Below are positions 35,429 through 43,248 of a DNA stretch of 64,000 nt, in pieces. Each line of letters begins with the position of its first letter. The stretch's first letter is position 1. Source of the DNA: Pedobacter deserti. GTDB lineage: Bacteria; Bacteroidota; Bacteroidia; Sphingobacteriales; Sphingobacteriaceae. The translations under genes were made by a program, and so were the position numbers. The notes under the pieces are model-generated. The model did not search any database and was not told where the DNA came from. It worked only from the letters and a program-made list of their open reading frames with translations. The DNA is taken from the NCBI RefSeq assembly GCF_024436415.1, contig NZ_JAFMZQ010000001.1, positions 3,224,001 to 3,288,000 on the forward strand, in the 5' to 3' direction.

Positions 35429-36369
35429 TAATTAAGCAATTTAACTACCAAAGATTTTTGATAATAATCCTTTAAAAGCATTCCATTGCCATGGTTTGTC
35501 CATATTTGCTTAGGCTGTACATACGCTACGGTATTGATGATTCCGTTCCAGTCTACATGGTCGGATATGTACAGATCCATGTCGTTTGTGCGTTGCAAAT
35601 GCTTCCATCCGCTAGCAAATACCCGTTTTACACCAACAGCGCGGATGTAACTGTTGAAGGCCATGGGCGGCACAAGATATATCAGATTCGTTTTCTGCGC
35701 CTTCATGACCTTGCGGTCATATATTTCATACCTGCCCAGGTTTACACCCATTTGGCGGTAAATATTTATGTATGGCATGATGCTGTGATGCACCAATATC
35801 CTTTTTTCTGTACAATACCGATTGATTAAACTGATCAGACGCTGACTTTTTCCTAAGGCGTAAGCACCCAACATAATGTTATGCACGGTACTGCTTAGTT
35901 TCAGAATTTCCAGTTCGGCCTCCGGATGCACAACTTCCGGGTTCGCGAAGGTAGTTTCGGTAATTAACACGTCCGCTTTGACATACTCAATAGGTTCGCA
36001 GGTTTCGTCAGACTGTAGCTTATAATCACCTGTGTAAAGATAACGCACCTCCTTGTATTCCATCAGGATCATTGCCGAACCGAGCATATGCCCTGCCGGA
36101 ATAAATGTTACGTTTACATCATTTAACACAAACTGTTGGTGATATCCTTTGATATGGAAGGTACCAGCGGAGAAATTTTTATACCGGTGTTTCATGAACA
36201 GAGATGTAGCCTCAGTGCAATAAACCTCAGCATTTCCTCCTACCGCATGGTCGCCATGCGCGTGTGAAACGATTGCCTGCTTAACCGCCTGCTTAGGATC
36301 TATATAAAAATCCCCATATCTGCAATACAGTCCCGTGTTATCGAGACAAATAAAATCTTCGAGAATCAT
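35428..36369 (-). CDS. MBL-fold exonuclease (DNA-ligase-associated / CPSF-like type)
   Basis: The protein has 313 residues from the ATG at 36369 (MILEDFICLDNTGLYCRYGD). The metallo-beta-lactamase motif HAHGDH is at 36-41, then PAGHMLGSAMI, YTGDYKLQSDETCEPIEY and LITETTFANPEV. These blocks resemble the group annotated as ligase-associated DNA exonuclease and, more distantly, mRNA 3'-end processing nucleases. It should degrade or process a nucleic acid with two metal ions. It begins one base after coaE and shares a base with the DUF5522 gene. Confidence 0.85.
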   Translation of the reverse strand: MILEDFICLDNTGLYCRYGDFYIDPKQAVKQAIVSHAHGDHAVGGNAEVYCTEATSLFMKHRYKNFSAGTFHIKGYHQQFVLNDVNVTFIPAGHMLGSAMILMEYKEVRYLYTGDYKLQSDETCEPIEYVKADVLITETTFANPEVVHPEAELEILKLSSTVHNIMLGAYALGKSQRLISLINRYCTEKRILVHHSIMPYINIYRQMGVNLGRYEIYDRKVMKAQKTNLIYLVPPMAFNSYIRAVGVKRVFASGWKHLQRTNDMDLYISDHVDWNGIINTVAYVQPKQIWTNHGNGMLLKDYYQKSLVVKLLN

Positions 36370-36370
36370 A

Positions 36371-36958
36371 CTAATCCAGGTATCTATGGTGCAGGCGTAC
36401 CACCTGGGCAATCAGCGATTCGTTTTCATCATTTACAATGACGTGGTCGGCCAGCTCGGCTTTCTTGTCATCGGGCAGTTGTTTACTCATTCTTGCCATA
36501 ATCTCTTCCGTGTTCGTGTTATCCCGCTTCATCACCCGTTCAAGCTTCAGTTGCACGGGTGATACGACAACGATATTCTCATCACACATTGACGCCGAAC
36601 CGCTTTCAAAAAGCAATGCGGCTTCTTTAAGTACGTAGGGAAAGCCGACCGGCAAATCTGCGCACCACTGATCGAAGGCTCTGAAAACGGCTGGATGCAC
36701 GAGCGCATTTAGCTTGGCTAATCTATCTGCATCATGAAATACAATCCCGGCTATATGAGCCCGGTTCAATGATCCGTCATTGAAGTAGCTCTCCGATCCG
36801 AATTCCTGCTTTAAACCACACATCAGTTCCTGATCTTTGATCATTACGCTCCTTGCCGCTTCGTCAGCATAAAAAACTGGAATTCCCAGAGTTTGAAAAA
36901 CTCTGCAAACCGTCGTCTTTCCACTCCCGATCCCCCCGGTTATACCAATTTTCTTCAT
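36371..36958 (-). CDS. coaE: Dephospho-CoA kinase
   Basis: The protein has 195 residues with the P-loop GGIGSGKT (8-15), then FYADEAARSVM and LNALVHPAVFRAF, which are typical of CoaE. It phosphorylates the 3' hydroxyl of dephospho-CoA to finish coenzyme A. It follows the YbbR-like gene directly, with no intergenic base, in the cluster nusB-DUF1573-yajC-ybbR-coaE that is conserved in Bacteroidota. Confidence 0.95.
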   Translation of the reverse strand: MKKIGITGGIGSGKTTVCRVFQTLGIPVFYADEAARSVMIKDQELMCGLKQEFGSESYFNDGSLNRAHIAGIVFHDADRLAKLNALVHPAVFRAFDQWCADLPVGFPYVLKEAALLFESGSASMCDENIVVVSPVQLKLERVMKRDNTNTEEIMARMSKQLPDDKKAELADHVIVNDENESLIAQVVRLHHRYLD

Positions 36959-37906
36959 TTACTTCTCTATAATGAAATCGACCTTTTCCGGCTCCAGCTT
37001 TACTAGCCTACAGTATTCCGGAAAGCGTCGCATTTTGATTCTTAACTGGCTATGTCCAAGCGTCCTCCAGTCATCGATATCTACCGCAGCATCCATAAAT
37101 TCTTCGTCGATCTGCTGATAATCAGACAAAGACACTAAAAATGTGACCCGAACTTTCTTGGGAAACAGCCGAACGTTTAAATATTGCTTGTTGTTAATCA
37201 CCCGGATAGGTAATTCCAAAGTCTTCTCTGTAAATTCATCGACAGGAATACGTACTTCCGCACTAGTCGGAAATATACTTACGTTTTTCATGCGGTTCCG
37301 CATAACCGGTACACGAGCCACAAAAGTTCGCTGTATCTGGTCGGCCGAAAGCGTGTCTGTATACCACTCTGATATTTGTTTAAGATCCTGCTCAGGGCCC
37401 GACAGCGTAATGTATTCCGGCGTGAGTTCCGTTTCACCGGAAACACCGTACTGCTTAGCGAAACCAAGCTTGGACAACAGCTTTAACGGCACTCGTTTTA
37501 CTTTGCGCTCCGAGAAATCAAAATAAAGCGTATCCGGCTTCACCGAAATGACTTTCTGAGCCGTTTCCAACTGATTGTTGACGCTAAGCAGTTGCTCCGA
37601 AAATAAAATGTAGTTACGGCTGTTCAGCTTTTCCAAATTGATCGATATGGACTGTGGCTTTATACGCAGCCGGGCAAACAACAATTGCCAGCCGGTTCCC
37701 TCTACCTGAAGATCTACAGTGTCCGACTGTAAGGCATGAAAAGCCCGCTTTGAGGGAAAGTTCTTGTAAACTAAAACTGTCTTGGCCGTATATATATATT
37801 TATTGTTCAGAGCAAGGAATAACCACGCACCGATAGCGATCAGCAAACAAGTGATAAATGCCAAAAAACGCTTACGCTCTATTTTCGTGAGTTTAATTAC
37901 GGGCAT
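36959..37906 (-). CDS. YbbR-like domain protein
   Basis: The protein has 315 residues: one N-terminal membrane helix (FLAFITCLLIAIGAWLFLAL) and then a periplasmic part of YbbR/CdaR-like repeats, with short strands such as VKRVPLKLLSKLGFAKQYGV and LTPEYITLSGPEQDLKQI. In Firmicutes YbbR/CdaR binds and regulates the cyclic-di-AMP synthase CdaA; whether that holds here is unknown, and no cdaA is in the window. It lies between a terminator for yajC and the directly abutting coaE. Confidence 0.85.
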   Translation of the reverse strand: MPVIKLTKIERKRFLAFITCLLIAIGAWLFLALNNKYIYTAKTVLVYKNFPSKRAFHALQSDTVDLQVEGTGWQLLFARLRIKPQSISINLEKLNSRNYILFSEQLLSVNNQLETAQKVISVKPDTLYFDFSERKVKRVPLKLLSKLGFAKQYGVSGETELTPEYITLSGPEQDLKQISEWYTDTLSADQIQRTFVARVPVMRNRMKNVSIFPTSAEVRIPVDEFTEKTLELPIRVINNKQYLNVRLFPKKVRVTFLVSLSDYQQIDEEFMDAAVDIDDWRTLGHSQLRIKMRRFPEYCRLVKLEPEKVDFIIEK

Positions 37907-37946
37907 GCTGTAAAATACACAAAAATATCATAATACCCCTATTCAT

Positions 37947-37976
37947 GCAAAAAGCCGCTCCATAGGAAGCGGCTCT
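37947..37976 (-). terminator. Terminator between yajC and the YbbR-like gene
   Basis: On the minus strand AGAGCCGCT, TCCTATGG, AGCGGCTTTTTG: a 7-8 bp GC-rich stem followed by T. It may reduce but not abolish read-through from yajC. Confidence 0.7.
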
Positions 37977-37994
37977 AATTTCTGTATATGCAAA

Positions 37995-38348
37995 CTAGCT
38001 CGCAGCGGTTTCGATCTTTGGAGTATCCTTTTTATCAGATTTTGGCACAACGGTTTTCGTAGCGTCCAGAGATACTGCAGTCTTATCAAACCGTATCTTT
38101 GCTCCGCTCTCCACTTCAATCAGGAAGGTAGTTTCGTTCATATCGATAATGCGACCGTGTATTCCTGCGGTTGTGACAATCTTATCACCCTTCTTTAATT
38201 CCTGAATCAGCTTTTTGTGCTCTTTCGCTTTTTTAAGCTGTGGCCTGATCATGAAGAAATACATGACCACAAAAATCAGCACTAAAGGAAGTAAACTCAT
38301 AAAACCACCGCCACCAGCTGCCGCCTGTAAAATTATCGTAGATATCAT
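37995..38348 (-). CDS. yajC: Preprotein translocase subunit YajC
   Basis: The protein has 117 residues from the ATG at 38348 (an in-frame TTG lies two codons earlier). A single membrane helix LLPLVLIFVVMYFFMIRPQ is followed by KKAKEHKKLIQELKKGDKIV and TTAGIHGRIIDM, all standard for YajC. It is an accessory of SecDF-SecYEG in protein export; secDF is elsewhere in this window. It follows the DUF1573 gene by 20 bases on the same strand. Confidence 0.93.
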   Translation of the reverse strand: MISTIILQAAAGGGGFMSLLPLVLIFVVMYFFMIRPQLKKAKEHKKLIQELKKGDKIVTTAGIHGRIIDMNETTFLIEVESGAKIRFDKTAVSLDATKTVVPKSDKKDTPKIETAAS

Positions 38349-38368
38349 ATTCAATTTTTATTGGTTTG

Positions 38369-38803
38369 CTATTCTGTTATTTCTCCCACTATATGCAACT
38401 GCACTGAACTGTTTAAAGCATTGGACATCACGGTTACCACGCGGTCAGTCATACCCACCGGTTTACCCGCGCTGTTAAACACCACGTTCAATTTTCCCTC
38501 GTCACCCGGCTTAACCGGTTCTTTGGGAACCTCAGGCACTGTACATCCGCATGTAGTAACAGCGTCCGTTATAATCAGCGGAACTTGCCCCATATTCTTA
38601 AACGTGAAGCTGTAAGACACTGACTCACCCTTCTTTATCTTACCGAAATTATAAGTCTCCGTAGTAAATTTCATCACAGGACCGTCCTGCTTCAATGAGG
38701 AAGTATCGGCCGGTGAGGAAGCACTTTCGTTTGTTTGTTCCGTTTTAGACTGGCATGATGTGAGCGCGGCTGCAACAAACAGCGCAAATAAAATTTTCTT
38801 CAT
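38369..38803 (-). CDS. DUF1573 domain lipoprotein
   Basis: The protein has 144 residues with a lipoprotein signal (MKKILFALFVAAALTSCQS). The mature part has the DUF1573 Ig-like domain: YNFGKIKKGESVSYSFTFKN, TDAVTTCGCTVPEVPKEPV and GKLNVVFNSAGK. The TCGC pair is the hallmark of the family. Its function is not established; it is probably anchored in a membrane facing the periplasm. It is the second gene of the cluster nusB-DUF1573-yajC. Confidence 0.9.
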   Translation of the reverse strand: MKKILFALFVAAALTSCQSKTEQTNESASSPADTSSLKQDGPVMKFTTETYNFGKIKKGESVSYSFTFKNMGQVPLIITDAVTTCGCTVPEVPKEPVKPGDEGKLNVVFNSAGKPVGMTDRVVTVMSNALNSSVQLHIVGEITE

Positions 38804-38808
38804 AGTTG

Positions 38809-39759
38809 TTAATCTTCTATTAAACCGCGACCAGTTTTCTTGAGCACATTGTTACGCTTTAGGTCGCCCATAATTTTGTCCAATATACCGTTTATAAACG
38901 AATTGCTTTTCGGAGTACTGTAATCTTTTGACAAATCGAGGTATTCGTTAATGGTTACCTTAACAGGTATGGATGGGAAATTGAGCAGTTCGCAAATAGC
39001 CATCTTCATCAGAATCGTGTCCATCAGCGCAATACGTTCCGATTCCCAGTTCTTTGTACGATCCGCAATCATTGCCTGGTACTCTTTGTCATTTCTGAGC
39101 GTAAACACAAACAGGTCTTCCACAAACTTGCCGTCTTCATCCCAGTCCTGGCTAATGGGCGTGAGTTTATTTGCAAAAGGGTCTTCGGAAGTAAAGTTTT
39201 TGATGGTCTTAGCTACCATACCCTGCATAACCTCTTTGTCTACCGACCAATTGATAAATTTATCTTCAAACGCCTGAATAACAGCATGACTTTTCAGTAC
39301 AATCTTTCTGAAAATATATTTAATGATGGTTTTGGATTCCTCGAGGTCATTGTTTGGATCTGCGAGATAAGCCTGGTATTCCGGGGTGACTTTAAGTGCG
39401 TTAAAAATAGCCTTTACCAATTCCGGATCGGACATCCAATTGATTTTGTACTTTTTAACAAGGGCAACGTATTCGGGGTTTTCCTTAAGCACGTTGATGA
39501 ACTTGTTTTCAAGCAGCTTGAGGTTTGGATTGAGATCCTCCTCCGTAGGCAGATGTTTATTTGCGCGCTCACTTGCGTCTATGCCGGTGTATTCGGTGAT
39601 TTCAACGAGGAGCGACAGCATCCACATATACATTTCGTATACATTATCTATACTCTGCATCAACGCCTTTCTTGATGACGTCAGATCTTTTTTATCTGCC
39701 ATGTGCCAAGCAAAAACATTTTGCAAAGCTTTAATTCTTAAGTGCCTTCTGTTTAACAT
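38809..39759 (-). CDS. nusB: Transcription antitermination factor NusB (extended form)
   Basis: The protein has 316 residues, about twice the Escherichia coli NusB, as usual in Bacteroidota. The start MLNRRHLRIKALQNVFAW matches the RNA-binding N-terminus, and the C-terminal part (LMDTILMKMAICELLNFP, VTINEYLDLSKDYSTPKS, FINGILDKI) is the classical NusB core. A helical insert with repeats of the type NPEYVALVKKYKINW separates them. It binds boxA RNA with NusE during rRNA transcription. It heads the cluster that leads to coaE. Confidence 0.92.
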   Translation of the reverse strand: MLNRRHLRIKALQNVFAWHMADKKDLTSSRKALMQSIDNVYEMYMWMLSLLVEITEYTGIDASERANKHLPTEEDLNPNLKLLENKFINVLKENPEYVALVKKYKINWMSDPELVKAIFNALKVTPEYQAYLADPNNDLEESKTIIKYIFRKIVLKSHAVIQAFEDKFINWSVDKEVMQGMVAKTIKNFTSEDPFANKLTPISQDWDEDGKFVEDLFVFTLRNDKEYQAMIADRTKNWESERIALMDTILMKMAICELLNFPSIPVKVTINEYLDLSKDYSTPKSNSFINGILDKIMGDLKRNNVLKKTGRGLIED

Positions 39760-39790
39760 GAATGTAAGAACGAGTGGTAATTACCTGATT

Positions 39791-40879
39791 TTAAAATGAT
39801 GATTTTATTTTCTTTATATCTCTTATTCTTTGCTCTGCGATTTGGTTTGCAGCCCAAACCGTGGGGATATTATCACGTTTAGACATCCTGATCACATCTC
39901 TGGTTGCGTTATAAATATTTTCTGTCAGCTGGGTAGTCCGTTTTCTGCCAAAGCCTGTAAGCTCTGAGTAGCAACTGATCAGCCCGCCTGCATTGATCAG
40001 ATAATCCGGCGCAAACAAAATACCCTTTTCCAGTAACCGCTTCCCGTGCACCTGTTCATCTGCAAGCTGATTATTGGCCGAGCCGGCTATAATGGCAAAT
40101 TTCATCTTCTCTATGGTATTGTTGTTTACGGTTGCACCAAGGGCACACGGCGCGTAAATGTCGGCATTCAAACCAAAGATTTTATCTGCCGCTACAGGTT
40201 TAGCTTTATATTTCCTTGCGACATGCTGCAAACGTTCTTCGTTGATGTCACTGATGTACACTTCCACATTCTCCGAACGCAGCAACTCAACCAAATGTTC
40301 ACCCACGTTGCCAATACCCTGAACCACAACGGAACGCCCGGCCAGCATATCTGTACCGAAGACCTCTTTAACACAGGCTTTTATCCCGAGATAAACACCC
40401 TTGGCAGTCGTCGGTGAGGGATCTCCGGCTCCGCCAAGCGATTCAGGCACACCGGTAACATGCGTTGTTTCCATACGGATATACTCCATATCCTTCGTAT
40501 TGGTACCTACGTCCTCTGCTGTAATGAATTCGCCGTTTAGATTCTTAATAAAGCGCCCGTAGCTCCGCATCATCGCCTCAGACTTGGACTTTCTCGAGTC
40601 GCCGATGATCACGGCATTGCCCCCACCCAAATTCAAGCCAGTAATTGCCGACTTATAGGTCATTGCCCTCGACAGTCTTAGCACATCCTCCAATGCCTCA
40701 GATTCGGTAGCATAATTCCACATGCGCGTACCCCCTATGGCGGGCCCTAGCGTTGTGTCATGAATAGCAATAATCGCTCTTAGTCCGGTATCAGGATCAT
40801 TGCAAAAAACAACTTTTCTATGGCCCGAAGTGCCAATTTGATCTAAAACGGAATTTACAGGAGAACTATTACCAGACAT
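39791..40879 (-). CDS. Leucine/Glu/Phe/Val dehydrogenase-like protein with altered catalytic site
   Basis: The protein has 362 residues aligned throughout with leucine dehydrogenases: IGGTRMWNYATESEALEDV, MTYKSAITGLNLGGGNAVII, ITAEDVGTNTKDM, and the NAD-binding VVQGIGNVGEHLVELL. Lys76 in MTYK matches the substrate-binding lysine (Lys68 of the Bacillus enzyme). Twelve residues on, where the catalytic Lys80 of GGGK stands, this protein has Asn88. Everything else looks normal, so it may be inactive, altered in reaction, or regulatory. It is transcribed alone from a promoter with a perfect -7 box. Confidence 0.85.
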   Translation of the reverse strand: MSGNSSPVNSVLDQIGTSGHRKVVFCNDPDTGLRAIIAIHDTTLGPAIGGTRMWNYATESEALEDVLRLSRAMTYKSAITGLNLGGGNAVIIGDSRKSKSEAMMRSYGRFIKNLNGEFITAEDVGTNTKDMEYIRMETTHVTGVPESLGGAGDPSPTTAKGVYLGIKACVKEVFGTDMLAGRSVVVQGIGNVGEHLVELLRSENVEVYISDINEERLQHVARKYKAKPVAADKIFGLNADIYAPCALGATVNNNTIEKMKFAIIAGSANNQLADEQVHGKRLLEKGILFAPDYLINAGGLISCYSELTGFGRKRTTQLTENIYNATRDVIRMSKRDNIPTVWAANQIAEQRIRDIKKIKSSF

Positions 40880-40901
40880 ACGACTCTTATCAGATATGCC
40901 G

Positions 40902-40909
40902 CAAAACTA
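40902..40909 (-). promoter_or_regulatory. -7 promoter element of the dehydrogenase gene
   Basis: On the minus strand TAGTTTTG matches TAnnTTTG; the start point would be near 40896, leaving a 17-base leader. The -33 box is weak. Confidence 0.45.
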
Positions 40910-40985
40910 GCATAAAAAAAGATATTTACATTGTTTTAACCAAAGTCTTTAGAAAATAATACTGCTTTGGCTAACTTTACAAACC

Positions 40986-42776
40986 ATGAAGCATCTCCGC
41001 CATTTAAACAAGTACTTTTACAAATATAAATGGTGGATCATACCAGGTATTTTCTTTGTCATTGTATCTAATATCTTTGGGGTTGTACCTGCCCAGGTCA
41101 TAGGTCATGCTTTTAACCTGATTACGGAAAATATACAGATATACAGACTTTTTAACGGCTTCGAACGCAGGGAAATCATCTACGACATCTTTAGTTATAG
41201 TCTTCTTTATTTTGGTGCCATCGTCCTTATCCTGTATCTATTGAGAGGCCTTTTTCTCTTTTTTATGCGACAAACCCTGATTCTCATGTCGAGGCATATT
41301 GAGTTCGACATGAAGAACGAAATCTATGCCCACTACCAAAAACTGAATCTTGGTTTTTACCGGCGCAATAATACAGGCGACCTGATGAGCCGTGCCACCG
41401 AAGATGTAAACAGAGTGCGGATGTATGTCGGCCCGGCCATCATGTATGCGATTAATACCGCTGTGCTTTTTTCGCTAGTCATTTACGCGATGTTCGACGT
41501 AAATGCTGAACTGGCCCTGTTTTCGTTGTTACCATTACCTGTACTTGTTATTGTTATCTATTTTGTAAACACACTTATCAACCGCAAAAGCGAACGTATA
41601 CAGCAGCAGCTGTCGAGGTTGTCAAGTTATGTCCAGGAACAGTTTTCTGGCATTCGGGTTATAAAATCTTATGTAAGGGAAGAACACACGCGCAAGGTAT
41701 TCGCCGGTGAGAGCTATACATACAAAGATCTGGCGATGAATCTGGTAAAGGTTCAAGCGTTGTTTTATCCGGCAATGATCCTGCTTGTTGGTTTGAGTAC
41801 GATCTTAACCATTTATATCGGGGGGAAACAGGTCATTGGCGGTTATATAACACCAGGCAATATCGCCGAATTTATTGTGTACGTGAACCAGCTGACCTTT
41901 CCGGTTTCTATGCTCGGTTGGGTAACCACTTTGATCCAGCGGGCATCGGCATCGCAAAAACGGATTAATGAGTTCCTGCATACCGAGCCGGATATAGTGT
42001 CTGGAGATCACCCCGAAGTGACTGTTTTGGGTGACATCAGTTTTAAAAACGTTACGTTTACTTACCCCGACACCGGTATTAAGGCGATAAGCGACATCAG
42101 CTTCGACATCAAAAAAGGACAATTCGTTGCTATTATGGGCCGAACGGGATCGGGAAAATCTACGCTAGCCAATCTTCTCATGAGGATGTATGATGCAGAC
42201 AGTGGCAGCATAACGGTAGATGGTCTCCCTTTGAAAAAGCTAAGTCTTCAGCATTACCGGAATCAGCTTGGCTATGTACCACAAGAGGTGTTTTTGTTTT
42301 CGGACACGATAAGAAACAATATTGCATTCGGTCTTGAAGAAGTGAACCAGTCGCAGGTAGAAACCGCCGCAAAACAGGCGGCTGTATATAACAATATCAT
42401 CGGCTTCGAGAAACAGTTTGACACTATGCTGGGTGAACGCGGCATAACTTTGTCGGGCGGCCAAAAGCAACGGGTTTCCATTGCCCGGGCGCTTATTAAA
42501 TCTCCTTCGATACTTATATTAGACGACTGCCTTTCGGCTGTAGATACAAAGACGGAAGAAGAAATTTTGAATAATCTGGGGGCACTCATGCATCAGAAAA
42601 CCATTATTTTGATTGCACATCGTATATCGACCCTCAAAAATGCCGATAAGATTCTGGTTTTAGACGATGGCCGTCTTATAGAGCAAGGTACACACGAGGA
42701 GCTCGTTCATCAAAATGGTGCTTACGCAGAGATGTACCAAAATCAGCTGCTGGAAGAGGAAAATCAAACTGCATAA
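40986..42776 (+). CDS. ABC exporter, fused permease and ATPase
   Basis: The protein has 596 residues: six membrane helices in the first 320, then a nucleotide-binding domain with Walker A GRTGSGKST (near 384), Q-loop GYVPQEVFLF, signature LSGGQKQRVSIARAL (near 488) and Walker B ILILDDCLSAVD (near 511). Asp replaces the catalytic Glu after Walker B, a change seen in the degenerate half of heterodimeric exporters such as BmrC or TM287. No second ABC gene is adjacent. The substrate could be a lipid or drug. The coupling sequence ISFDIKKGQFVAIMG is normal. Confidence 0.92.
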   Translation: MKHLRHLNKYFYKYKWWIIPGIFFVIVSNIFGVVPAQVIGHAFNLITENIQIYRLFNGFERREIIYDIFSYSLLYFGAIVLILYLLRGLFLFFMRQTLILMSRHIEFDMKNEIYAHYQKLNLGFYRRNNTGDLMSRATEDVNRVRMYVGPAIMYAINTAVLFSLVIYAMFDVNAELALFSLLPLPVLVIVIYFVNTLINRKSERIQQQLSRLSSYVQEQFSGIRVIKSYVREEHTRKVFAGESYTYKDLAMNLVKVQALFYPAMILLVGLSTILTIYIGGKQVIGGYITPGNIAEFIVYVNQLTFPVSMLGWVTTLIQRASASQKRINEFLHTEPDIVSGDHPEVTVLGDISFKNVTFTYPDTGIKAISDISFDIKKGQFVAIMGRTGSGKSTLANLLMRMYDADSGSITVDGLPLKKLSLQHYRNQLGYVPQEVFLFSDTIRNNIAFGLEEVNQSQVETAAKQAAVYNNIIGFEKQFDTMLGERGITLSGGQKQRVSIARALIKSPSILILDDCLSAVDTKTEEEILNNLGALMHQKTIILIAHRISTLKNADKILVLDDGRLIEQGTHEELVHQNGAYAEMYQNQLLEEENQTA

Positions 42777-42782
42777 TTTGAT

Positions 42783-42814
42783 TTTGAACTTTAAAAATTA
42801 TTACTTTATATTTA
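42783..42814 (+). promoter_or_regulatory. Promoter of the DUF3276 gene
   Basis: TTTG (42783-42786), exactly 20 bases, then TATATTTA (42807-42814), a one-base variant of TAnnTTTG. The start point would be near 42820, 24 bases before the ATG. Confidence 0.6.
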
Positions 42815-42843
42815 CCCGAACCAAAACCAAGAGCTAAAGCAAC

Positions 42844-43173
42844 ATGGGAGAATTTGAAAACAAAGAGAGAGAAGAGGTTTTTTCTAAGAAGGTAAGGGCA
42901 GGCAAAAGAACTTACTTTTTTGACGTAAAAGCAACCAGATCAGGAGATTACTATTTGACACTGACTGAAAGTAAAAAAAGACTGGAAGATGGCGTTTTTG
43001 TGAAGCACAAGATCTTTTTATATAAAGAGGACTTCGAAAAGTTTGCTGAAGGCCTTAATGAAACGGTAGAGTATATTAAAAATCACCAGGAAGTCGTAGA
43101 GAAAAGATATGAGTACGCCGACAACCACGAGAGCATTCCTGCCCGTGCACAAGGCGATGACTTTTCATTCTAA
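42844..43173 (+). CDS. DUF3276 protein (PUR-alpha-like nucleic-acid-binding fold)
   Basis: The protein has 109 residues: EVFSKKVRAGKRTYFFDVKA, then DYYLTLTESKKRLEDG and FLYKEDFEKFAEGLNETVEY. This is the Bacteroidota and spirochaete family related to the PUR repeat, which binds single-stranded nucleic acid; the Borrelia relative is a regulator. A global DNA- or RNA-binding role is likely but unproven. It has its own promoter and a perfect hairpin terminator. Confidence 0.88.
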   Translation: MGEFENKEREEVFSKKVRAGKRTYFFDVKATRSGDYYLTLTESKKRLEDGVFVKHKIFLYKEDFEKFAEGLNETVEYIKNHQEVVEKRYEYADNHESIPARAQGDDFSF

Positions 43174-43192
43174 GTTAGCTTCTAGCCAAAAT

Positions 43193-43237
43193 ATAAAAGA
43201 GAAAGCCCGATACGATGTATCGGGCTTTCTCTTTTAT
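43193..43237. terminator. Bidirectional terminator with 21-bp perfect stem
   Basis: 43193-43213 pairs with 43217-43237 across the loop GAT; both arms end in T/A runs (CTTTTAT), so it can end the DUF3276 transcript and the opposing cytochrome operon. Confidence 0.88.
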
Positions 43238-43248
43238 GCATTAGCGTT

